Shown here piece after piece: positions 8,222 through 14,632 of a stretch of DNA of 14,632 nucleotides. The stretch is taken from NCBI GenBank assembly GCA_044337585.1, contig JBIINH010000042.1:1-14632 (forward strand). The letters are read 5' to 3'. The stretch is from CAYSBE01 sp044337585 (lineage in GTDB: Bacteria > Bacteroidota > Bacteroidia > UKL13-3). The translations under genes and the position numbers were made by a program. Numbering within the stretch: position 1 is the stretch's first letter; each line of letters starts with the position of its first letter. Under the pieces are notes generated by a model, which was given only the letters and a program-made list of their open reading frames with translations, was not told the DNA's origin and ran no database searches.

Positions 8222-8950
8222 ATGTATAGCATATTTAAAAAGGAAGTTAGAAGTTTTCTCAGCTCGCTCATTGCATATGTGGTAATGATTGTGTTCTTGA
8301 TAGCCACAGGTCTTTTTACATGGGTAATCCCAGATTATAATATTTTTGACCTTGGATACGCCAACCTTGATGCACTATTCAGCATGGCTCCATGGCTCTT
8401 TATTTTTCTTATTTCTGCTATCACCATGCGCTCATTTAGTGAAGAAAAAAAGACAGGCACCATTGAGGTGATTACAACCAAACCTCTTACTGATATTCAA
8501 ATTATTTTAGGCAAATATTTTGCAGGCGTGGCACTTGTACTATTCACACTTATTCCTACCCTGCTATATGTTTATGCTGTTTATCAATTGGGCTCACCAA
8601 AAGGGAATATTGATATGGGCGCTACAATTGGTTCTTATATCGGTTTATTTTTATTGGCATCTACATTTGTAAGTATTGGTTTATTTGCCTCGTCACTTTC
8701 CGAAAATCAAATTGTAGCATTTGTGCTTGCCATGTTTTTGTGCTACACATTTTACCAACTTTTTGATTTGTTAGCCAACTTTAATTTGCTTGGAACTTGG
8801 GATAGTCTGGTAGCATCACTTGGCATTAGCGCGCATTATCAATCTATTAGCAGAGGTGTGATTGATAGCCGCGATTTATCTTATTTTGCATCAGTAAATA
8901 TTGCCTTTTTATGGGCAACTAAATTTGTATTCGGTTCACGTAAATGGTAA
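8222..8950 (+). CDS. gldF: Gliding-associated ABC transporter permease GldF
   Basis: A 242-residue integral membrane protein of the ABC-2 permease type. Hydrophobic segments are visible at about 14-35, 54-69, 98-122, 136-157, 162-185 and 219-238, giving about six membrane passes. Between the second and third is the cytoplasmic segment RSFSEEKKTGTIEVITTKP (70-88), typical of ABC-2 permeases and likely to meet the ATPase. LGISAHYQSISRGVID near 200 is typical of the GldF group. In Flavobacterium johnsoniae GldF and GldG work with the ATPase GldA. The transported substrate is unknown. gldG follows with no room for a promoter, which strengthens the assignment. TTAAGTGAG precedes the ATG, without a clear Shine-Dalgarno site. 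Confidence 0.88.
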   Translation: MYSIFKKEVRSFLSSLIAYVVMIVFLIATGLFTWVIPDYNIFDLGYANLDALFSMAPWLFIFLISAITMRSFSEEKKTGTIEVITTKPLTDIQIILGKYFAGVALVLFTLIPTLLYVYAVYQLGSPKGNIDMGATIGSYIGLFLLASTFVSIGLFASSLSENQIVAFVLAMFLCYTFYQLFDLLANFNLLGTWDSLVASLGISAHYQSISRGVIDSRDLSYFASVNIAFLWATKFVFGSRKW

Positions 8951-8955
8951 TTAAG

Positions 8956-10665
8956 ATGAACAAGAAAATAACAACCGAAAGCAAAAGAAATTTTAAAACG
9001 CAAGCGTTGACTGAACTCGTTTTGATGATTGCTATATTGATATTTATAAACCTGGTAGGTGCATATTATTTCTTTCGTTTTGATTTGACAAAAGAGAAAC
9101 GCTATACGCTTTCAAATGCAAGTATCAATCTAGCTAAACAAGTAGATGAAGTATTTTATGCTAAAGTGTATTTGGAGGGTGAGTTTCCCGCTGGATTTAA
9201 ACGCATGAGCAAATCAGTTAGAGAAATGCTTGATGAGTTTGCAGCATACTCGGGTGGGAATATTCAATATGAGTTTATAGACCCATTTGCTGAAGCCGAT
9301 AATAAAAAGTCTGCAGATATTATTGAAGAACTTGTGAGCAAAGGGCTACAACCCACAAACGTGCAAACCAAAAAAGATGATGAATCTGCACAAAAAATAA
9401 TTGTCCCTGGTGCCGTTTTTTACTATAAAGGCAAAGAAATCGGGGCCAATTTTTTAAAGGGACAGTTTGGGGCCAATCCTGAAGATGTAATCAATAGCTC
9501 AATCGAATTAATAGAGTATGAAATTGCAAACGCTTTGCGCAAAGCGTTGGAGAAAAAGGCAACCACCATTGCGTTTATTGACGACCATGGCGAACTTGGC
9601 CAATGGGATGTAGCAGATGCTCAAGCTGAATTAGAACAATATTATGATGTAAAACGCATTGCTTTAGGAAACTACCCTCCTGTTGAACTCAATAAATTTG
9701 CCGCACTCATCATTGCAAGGCCAACGCAAACATTTTCTGATTACGACAAATTTAAACTTGACCAATACGTAATGAGTGGTGGCAAAATTTTGTGGCTGGT
9801 TGAAACCCAAATTGCTGACATGGACAGCTTGCAAACCGAACCTGAATTTATTACGGGTTCGTATGACCTTAACCTTGACGATATTTTATTTAGATACGGA
9901 GTTAGGGTAAACTATAATATTGTTCAAGATTTGCAGTGTGAGGCCATTCCGGTGCTAGCGGGGATGAAAAACGGGATGCCACAACAAAAATTATTACCGT
10001 GGGTGTTTTTTCCTGTTGCCAATCCTGATACGGACCATCCAGTTGTAAAAAATCTTGACCCAATTTGGTTTCAATTTGCAGGCACTATTGATACCACCTC
10101 TAATAAAGACATTAAGAAAACCATTTTGCTTCGCACGTCTCCATATTCCCGAATTATAAATGCACCTGCACGTGTTGACCTAGCCATTGTACGCTCTAAA
10201 CCGGACCCAGAATTATTTACTGGAAACGGTTTTCCACTTGCAGTATTACTAGAAGGAACATTCAAATCCATTTTTCAATATCGTGCAGGAGCTACACCTG
10301 ACCCTGAACTCCCTTTCAAGGAAAGCATTGCATACAATAAAATGATTGTAGTATCGGACGGAGATGTAATTAGAAACCAACGCAAGAAAAGTACTGGTGA
10401 GATTTATCCGCTTGGCTATAACCGATACACGAACCAGCAATTTGGCAACAAGCGATTTATTTTAAATTGCATAGACTACTTGTGTGATGACAGTGGACTG
10501 ATTGAGATACGTTCGAAAGAAATAACCCTTCGCTTGCTTGATAAAGCTGCCATAAAATCTGACAAAACAAAATGGCAACTTATTAATATCATATTACCAA
10601 TTTTTATCATATTAATTTTTGGATACCTTAATGCTCAGGTTCGTAAAAGAAAATATGCTGCTTGA
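8956..10665 (+). CDS. gldG: Gliding motility-associated ABC transporter substrate-binding-like protein GldG
   Basis: A 569-residue protein held in the inner membrane by a helix at each end (about 19-40 and 542-560), with a large periplasmic part between. After the first helix comes RFDLTKEKRYTLS (41-53), the conserved opening of the GldG/ABC-type auxiliary family. AFIDDHGEL (206-214) corresponds to the HGE segment of the family. The C-terminus is basic (RKRKYAA). It is thought to be the extracytoplasmic partner of GldF. Two starts are possible: ATG 8944, overlapping the gldF stop by 7 nt and adding MVIK, or ATG 8956. The second is preferred because TAATTAAG precedes it, much like the sequence before gldF. 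Both keep the gene tightly coupled to gldF. Confidence 0.88.
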   Translation: MNKKITTESKRNFKTQALTELVLMIAILIFINLVGAYYFFRFDLTKEKRYTLSNASINLAKQVDEVFYAKVYLEGEFPAGFKRMSKSVREMLDEFAAYSGGNIQYEFIDPFAEADNKKSADIIEELVSKGLQPTNVQTKKDDESAQKIIVPGAVFYYKGKEIGANFLKGQFGANPEDVINSSIELIEYEIANALRKALEKKATTIAFIDDHGELGQWDVADAQAELEQYYDVKRIALGNYPPVELNKFAALIIARPTQTFSDYDKFKLDQYVMSGGKILWLVETQIADMDSLQTEPEFITGSYDLNLDDILFRYGVRVNYNIVQDLQCEAIPVLAGMKNGMPQQKLLPWVFFPVANPDTDHPVVKNLDPIWFQFAGTIDTTSNKDIKKTILLRTSPYSRIINAPARVDLAIVRSKPDPELFTGNGFPLAVLLEGTFKSIFQYRAGATPDPELPFKESIAYNKMIVVSDGDVIRNQRKKSTGEIYPLGYNRYTNQQFGNKRFILNCIDYLCDDSGLIEIRSKEITLRLLDKAAIKSDKTKWQLINIILPIFIILIFGYLNAQVRKRKYAA

Positions 10666-10713
10666 AGCAACAGTATATCTAAAAAAACACACTTGAAGTT
10701 ATAAAATGCCACC

Positions 10714-11739
10714 ATGAATAAAAACCTCAAATACCTTGTCATCACATTATCTATATTGGCAATTATCTATTTTGTTTTTGTAAATAAGCCTTTCAGCAAT
10801 TTCAGATCAGAGCGTAAAGACTTTGCCATAAAAGATACGGCCTCCATTACCCGCATATTTTTAGCTGATAAAAAAAACAACACAGTCCTTATTGAAAAAA
10901 ATGCAGATGGCGATTGGTATATCAACAATACATTCAAAGGTGATTTACAAAAAATCAACTTGCTTAAAGCAACAATTCACGATGTAGAAGTACGCAATCC
11001 CATCAACGAGTCTGAATTTAATTCTACCATTGCAAGCTTATCCACGTTAGGCATCAAAACAGAATTTTATGCGGGTGAAAAATTATTAAAAACCATTTAT
11101 ATAGGCTCACCTACACCTGACAATACGGGCACATTCATGATGCTAGAAAATGCATCTGCTCCATTTGTAACGCATATACCCGGTTTTGTCGGCTACCTCA
11201 CTCCACGTTTCAGCGTGATTCCCGAGCGCTGGAAAAGCAAAGAAATATTCGTGCTTCAGCCAGAAGCCATTTCTAGTATCGAAGTTAATTATCCCGTGAA
11301 GCCAAATGCAGGCTTCTATATTGATTGCGATGGCATAACCCCAAAAGTATATATGAACAAAGGAGGCAAAGAGATTCCTTCTGATTTAAATTTTATCCGA
11401 TACTATATCGCTTCATTCAATAATTTATATGCAGAAAGTTATTTGGATGATATGCCAAAGCAACTGGTTGATTCAATAAAAAGTATGACACCTTATTGCA
11501 AATTCATTGTGAAATTACGAAACAATCAAATGCTTTCATTGGATGTATATATGAAAGCATCAGACCGTAGAACCAAAGCGCAATTTGACGAAACCACCAT
11601 GTTGTCAAATGATATTGACCCTGAAAAATATTATGCTTTTATGAATGGTGAGCCAACCATCATGCTCATTCAGCAATATGCCTTCGGTAAATTATTTAAA
11701 CATTCGGGAGATTTTGTAGACCGAAATATGATTGAATAA
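10714..11739 (+). CDS. DUF4340 domain-containing membrane-anchored protein
   Basis: A 341-residue protein with one N-terminal membrane helix (about 7-24) and a periplasmic remainder. The region at about 45-240 resembles DUF4340: GDWYINNTFKGD near 66-77, then GSPTPDNTGTFMMLE and PGFVGYLTPRF (about 131-166), then ERWKSKEIFVL and ISSIEVNYP. Its biochemical role is unknown. DUF4340 genes are often found beside GldG-like ABC auxiliary genes in diverse bacteria, so a structural role beside the GldFG complex is a reasonable inference. It lies 48 nt after gldG and 15 nt before corA, with no terminator seen on either side. The helix directly after the start ATG supports the chosen start. Confidence 0.8.
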   Translation: MNKNLKYLVITLSILAIIYFVFVNKPFSNFRSERKDFAIKDTASITRIFLADKKNNTVLIEKNADGDWYINNTFKGDLQKINLLKATIHDVEVRNPINESEFNSTIASLSTLGIKTEFYAGEKLLKTIYIGSPTPDNTGTFMMLENASAPFVTHIPGFVGYLTPRFSVIPERWKSKEIFVLQPEAISSIEVNYPVKPNAGFYIDCDGITPKVYMNKGGKEIPSDLNFIRYYIASFNNLYAESYLDDMPKQLVDSIKSMTPYCKFIVKLRNNQMLSLDVYMKASDRRTKAQFDETTMLSNDIDPEKYYAFMNGEPTIMLIQQYAFGKLFKHSGDFVDRNMIE

Positions 11740-11754
11740 GCATATTTTGCATTT

Positions 11755-12651
11755 ATGATTACAATTCATCCCCCGGTATTTGAGAATGGATTTACATGGA
11801 TTAATTTAACAAATCCTACAGAACATGAATTTGGAAAAATTGCACACGAGTATCATATTCCACAAACCGCAATTATTGATGCTAAAGAACATAGTCATTT
11901 ACCCAAATTTGAATCATTTGATGAGCATAACCATTTTATAATTTGTCGATTTCTTAATAAAGAATGCTCAAAAGATGCCGATGATATCATCCAACTTACG
12001 CATGGCCTAGGTATTTTATGGGGGACAAATTACCTTATTACCATTCACCGCTACGCTCAAGAATATGTAGATTATGTATATCAAAAATATTCCCAACATA
12101 ACAACCTACATGAAGTGGTAGCAAAGCTGGTAAAATGTTGTATCCAAAGTTTTGATGCCTCAATAGAAAAATTGGATAAAGAAATTGATTTCTACGAATC
12201 TCGAATATTTTTAAAAAAACGTATTCCCGACTTACTAAAAAACTTATACCTCATTAAACGAAGGGTGTATTCGTATCGTAAAATGTTAAATCTTTCCAAA
12301 GAGATAATCGAAAAATTGATGAACCTTCAAAAACGCTCCACCATTATACAAGATTTGAAAGAAGTGTACCTAAGGAGCGACACCTTTGTTGAAGAATTGT
12401 ATGAAAGCATGAATAGTTTGTTAAATATCTATATTTCGCTTTCTTCTCAAAAAACCAATGAAGTCATGAGGGTACTCACTGTGTTTTCAGCTTTCTTTTT
12501 ACCCCTCACTTTTATTGTTGGGGTATATGGAATGAACTTTGAACACATGCCTGAACTCAATCATCCTATCGGATACCCGTTGGTTTGGATCGCTATGACA
12601 TTAATTACAATACTGATTTACAGAAACTTCAAGAAAAATGGCTGGATGTAA
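11755..12651 (+). CDS. corA: CorA family divalent metal ion transporter
   Basis: A 298-residue inner-membrane channel protein, expected to form a pentamer and carry Mg2+ (Co2+ or Ni2+ also possible). A large soluble N-terminal domain (about 1-235) is followed by two membrane helices (about 239-258 and 272-291). Between them is the signature YGMNF, with GMN at 259-261, extended to the canonical MNFEHMPEL loop. The basic C-terminal end RNFKKNGWM is typical. A long charged helical stretch at about 130-235 fits the stalk of the family. The gene is 15 nt downstream of the DUF4340 stop, so it is probably read through from it. A -7-like TATTTTG overlaps the gap, one base off the consensus. No hairpin follows the stop. 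Confidence 0.9.
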   Translation: MITIHPPVFENGFTWINLTNPTEHEFGKIAHEYHIPQTAIIDAKEHSHLPKFESFDEHNHFIICRFLNKECSKDADDIIQLTHGLGILWGTNYLITIHRYAQEYVDYVYQKYSQHNNLHEVVAKLVKCCIQSFDASIEKLDKEIDFYESRIFLKKRIPDLLKNLYLIKRRVYSYRKMLNLSKEIIEKLMNLQKRSTIIQDLKEVYLRSDTFVEELYESMNSLLNIYISLSSQKTNEVMRVLTVFSAFFLPLTFIVGVYGMNFEHMPELNHPIGYPLVWIAMTLITILIYRNFKKNGWM

Positions 12652-12680
12652 TTTATTGACAGTTTAAATTTAAATTTCCT

Positions 12681-12712
12681 TTTGATATTGACCTTTACTA
12701 AGCATATTTTCG
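12681..12712 (+). promoter_or_regulatory. Promoter of the acyl-CoA dehydrogenase gene
   Basis: TTTG at 12681-12684, a 20-nt spacer and TATTTTCG at 12705-12712 form a Bacteroidota-type promoter with one mismatch in the -7 box. An AT-rich block TTTAAATTTAAATTT lies just upstream (about 12663-12677) and could help polymerase contact. The start site would be near 12717, leaving a leader of about 18 nt. Confidence 0.55.
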
Positions 12713-12734
12713 CCTTCTAAATAATTTTTCAATT

Positions 12735-13874
12735 ATGAATTTTGAATTAACAGAAGAACACTTATCCGTTCAACAAGCTGCGCGTGATTTTGCACAAATT
12801 GAATTATTGCCCGGTGTAATTGAGCGTGACGATAAACAAGAGTTTCCGGGTGAGCAAGTTAAAAAGCTTGGCGAATTGGGATTCATGGGAATGATGGTTG
12901 ACCCAAAATACGGAGGCTCGGGTATGGACACCATCAGCTATGTATTGGCAATGGAAGAATTATCAAAAGTAGATGCTTCGGCATCTGTGGTGGTTTCGGT
13001 AAATAATTCACTTGTATGTTGGGGACTTGAAACATACGGAAGCGAAGAACAAAAACAAAAATACCTGGTTCCAATGGCCAGCGGAAAATGCCACGGAGCA
13101 TTTCTGTTATCTGAACCTGAAGCAGGCAGTGATGCTACTTCACAGCGCACAACTGCTGACGACAAAGGCGATCATTATATTTTAAATGGAACTAAAAACT
13201 GGATTACCAATGGCAATTCAGCAACTTACTACTTGGTTATTGCTCAAACCTATCCTGATAAAGGCCACAAAGGTATCAATGCATTTATCGTTGAGAAAAA
13301 CTGGCCTGGCGTTACCGTTGGTAAAAAAGAAGACAAAATGGGAATCCGTGGTAGTGATACCCATTCTATCATGTTTACCGATGTGAAAGTACCTAAGGAG
13401 AACCGCATTGGTGAAGATGGTTTTGGATTTAAATTTGCTATGAAAGTACTTGCAGGTGGTCGTATTGGTATTGCTGCCCAAGCTTTGGGAATTGCCAGTG
13501 GTGCGTACGAACTTTCAGTAAAATATTCTAAAGAGCGTAAGGCATTTGGTAAAGAAATCATGCACCACCAAGCTATTCAATTTAAATTGGCTGATATGGC
13601 TACTCAGATTGAAGCAGCACGTTTGCTTTGCTTAAAAGCTGCTGCACTTAAAGATGCCGGACAGGATTATATCATGGCTAGTGCTATGGCAAAAGTATTT
13701 GCATCAGAAACGGCCATGTGGGTCACTACCGAAGCCGTGCAGGTTCACGGTGGCTACGGTTATGTTAAAGAATACCACGTTGAACGTTTAATGCGCGATG
13801 CAAAAATTACGCAAATTTACGAAGGAACTTCGGAAGTACAACGTATCGTTATATCGCGCGAAGTGCTTAAATAA
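12735..13874 (+). CDS. Acyl-CoA dehydrogenase (short-chain/butyryl-CoA dehydrogenase type)
   Basis: A 379-residue cytoplasmic FAD enzyme that oxidises acyl-CoA to trans-2-enoyl-CoA and passes electrons to electron transfer flavoprotein, in fatty-acid or branched-chain amino-acid breakdown. Both family signatures are present: GAFLLSEPEAGSDA (121-134) and QVHGGYGYVKEYHVERLMRD near 335-355. The catalytic base is the Glu of IYEGTSEVQR (E363), the position used by short-chain, butyryl and medium-chain enzymes; isovaleryl and long-chain types use another site. Length is normal. Exact chain length is not readable from sequence. The gene has its own promoter and is closed by a strong terminator 24 nt after its stop, so it is likely a single-gene unit, although read-through from corA is possible. 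Confidence 0.93.
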   Translation: MNFELTEEHLSVQQAARDFAQIELLPGVIERDDKQEFPGEQVKKLGELGFMGMMVDPKYGGSGMDTISYVLAMEELSKVDASASVVVSVNNSLVCWGLETYGSEEQKQKYLVPMASGKCHGAFLLSEPEAGSDATSQRTTADDKGDHYILNGTKNWITNGNSATYYLVIAQTYPDKGHKGINAFIVEKNWPGVTVGKKEDKMGIRGSDTHSIMFTDVKVPKENRIGEDGFGFKFAMKVLAGGRIGIAAQALGIASGAYELSVKYSKERKAFGKEIMHHQAIQFKLADMATQIEAARLLCLKAAALKDAGQDYIMASAMAKVFASETAMWVTTEAVQVHGGYGYVKEYHVERLMRDAKITQIYEGTSEVQRIVISREVLK

Positions 13875-13897
13875 TATTCTAAATTTTATCCCGATTC

Positions 13898-13934
13898 ACG
13901 CCAGTGTTTGTTATTCAAATGCTGGCGTTTTTTT
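13898..13934 (+). terminator. Rho-independent terminator of the acyl-CoA dehydrogenase gene
   Basis: ACGCCAGTGTTTG (13898-13910) pairs with CAAATGCTGGCGT (13916-13928) through a 5-nt loop TTATT. This gives a 13-bp stem with two G-U pairs, followed by a run of seven T (13928-13934). The left side has no A-run, so it acts rightward. Confidence 0.92.
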
Positions 13935-13997
13935 ATGCATTTTTTATCTCTAACTTTTCTTGAAATTCTGATTCCAAAAACTTCCCACGTAAATAAT

Positions 13998-14029
13998 AAA
14001 AAAGGCGAACCGCATGGTTCGCCTTTTTT
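13998..14029. terminator. Bidirectional terminator between convergent genes
   Basis: GGCGAACC (14004-14011) and GGTTCGCC (14016-14023) form a perfect 8-bp stem around the loop GCAT. Six A precede it and six T follow, extending the pairing to 14 bp. Symmetry makes it work both ways: it ends the leftward T9SS cargo gene (stop at 14061) and backs up the rightward terminator. The 60 nt between the two terminators show nothing else. Confidence 0.92.
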
Positions 14030-14060
14030 ATTTGGTTTATATTGTTTAAAGTTCTGATGC

Positions 14061-14632
14061 TTATTTCATCACCGTCACCTTTGCATGGTAGCTTTCTCCG
14101 TTGTGGGTTAATACCATATGGTACATACCCTGCATCTTGCCGGTCATGTCTATCGCTGTGTCTTCTGCCCCTTCGCTAATCTGTTGGGTTAATACTTCTC
14201 TTCCCGTCATGTCATATACCGTTATCGTTGCACCCTTCAACTCTTTGCTGTTGATGTAGAATATACCCGTTGATGGATTTGGATACACCGTTAGTGTGTT
14301 GTTTTGATTCAACTCTTTTATGCCCACAGGGAATCTTACCTGTACTTCTCTGAACATCGGTTCGCTTCTGTTGCCTGAACTGTCTACGGCTGTGTAGAAG
14401 ATGTAACAATCGCCCGGTACGTCTTTTACATATGCACTTGAGTCTATCAATATTCGTATCTCTGATGGTTGGTCATAGTTGTCTGATGCCACTACGCCCG
14501 GGTCTGCTACTGACCACCACGGTCCTACCTGATTGATGATATCTACGCGTAGCGGATTGCTGCCCAATAACTTCATGGTTGGTGCTTGTCGGTCTACTAC
14601 GTTCACTATCCTTTGTGCTGTGGCGGTATTGC
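14061..14632 (-). CDS. T9SS type A sorting domain protein with Ig-like DUF5011-type domain (5' end outside window)
   Basis: The C-terminal 189 or so residues of a secreted protein; the reading frame runs open through the window edge. Seen: the end of one Ig-like repeat (NTATAQRIVNVVD), then one complete domain of DUF5011 type starting RQAPTMKLLGSNP, with DPGVVASDNYD in the middle and AVDSSGNRSEPMFREVQV at its end, then a canonical sorting domain beginning LTVYPNPSTGIFYINSK, continuing VYDMTGREV and ending in KVTVMK. The sorting domain marks export by T9SS. Similar domains earlier in the protein are likely. Function beyond being a surface or secreted protein is unknown. In hand counts of some lines, G+C is 45-48%, against about a third in gldG. 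It is closed by the bidirectional terminator about 30 nt downstream. Confidence 0.88.
   Translation of the reverse strand, partial: NTATAQRIVNVVDRQAPTMKLLGSNPLRVDIINQVGPWWSVADPGVVASDNYDQPSEIRILIDSSAYVKDVPGDCYIFYTAVDSSGNRSEPMFREVQVRFPVGIKELNQNNTLTVYPNPSTGIFYINSKELKGATITVYDMTGREVLTQQISEGAEDTAIDMTGKMQGMYHMVLTHNGESYHAKVTVMK

Noticed and set aside
13218..13561. Minus-strand open frames inside the acyl-CoA dehydrogenase gene
   Set aside because: They overlap a complete, highly conserved enzyme gene and show no domain or start signal of their own.
14604..14606. GTG at 14606 as the start of the last gene
   Set aside because: The frame is open upstream to the window edge and encodes the end of an Ig-like domain (NTATAQRIVNVVD), and no signal peptide follows the GTG.

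Overview
The window looks like chromosomal DNA from a Bacteroidota bacterium, probably an environmental member of the Chitinophagales, Sphingobacteriales or Flavobacteriales. The signs are two proteins with type IX secretion (T9SS) C-terminal sorting domains, a gldF-gldG pair, a TPR/PD40/OmpA protein of PorE-like architecture, low G+C, no evident Shine-Dalgarno sites, and Bacteroidota-type promoters (TTTG/TTG, about 20 nt, then TAnnTTTG). Genus cannot be set from this sequence alone.

Layout. 1-42: tail of an intergenic region with the truncated arm of a probable terminator. 43-5238 (minus): one giant 1731-residue secreted repeat protein ending in a T9SS sorting domain. 5239-5412: divergent intergenic region with a good promoter for the giant gene and a -7 element almost touching the start of the rightward gene. 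5413-12651 (plus): six closely spaced genes, namely the PorE-like OmpA protein, an inositol-monophosphatase-family enzyme, GldF, GldG, a DUF4340 protein and a CorA-type metal transporter. 12652-12734: short gap with a promoter. 12735-13874 (plus): acyl-CoA dehydrogenase, followed by a strong terminator. 13998-14029: bidirectional terminator. 14061 to the window end (minus): 3' part of a second T9SS cargo gene with an Ig-like DUF5011-type domain.

How it fits together. The theme is the cell envelope and surface. The two minus-strand genes encode cargo that should cross the outer membrane by T9SS. The PorE-like protein is of the type that ties such machinery to peptidoglycan. GldF and GldG are the membrane components of an ABC transporter linked to gliding, and the DUF4340 protein is probably a partner of GldG. 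No GldA ATPase is in the window. The phosphatase, CorA and acyl-CoA dehydrogenase look like housekeeping neighbours. The most unusual feature is the repeat region of the giant protein, where short (84-90 residue) and long (141-150 residue) units are mixed, and a GG(D/N)R turn occurs only in the long ones. I found no tRNA, rRNA, CRISPR array or insertion sequence.
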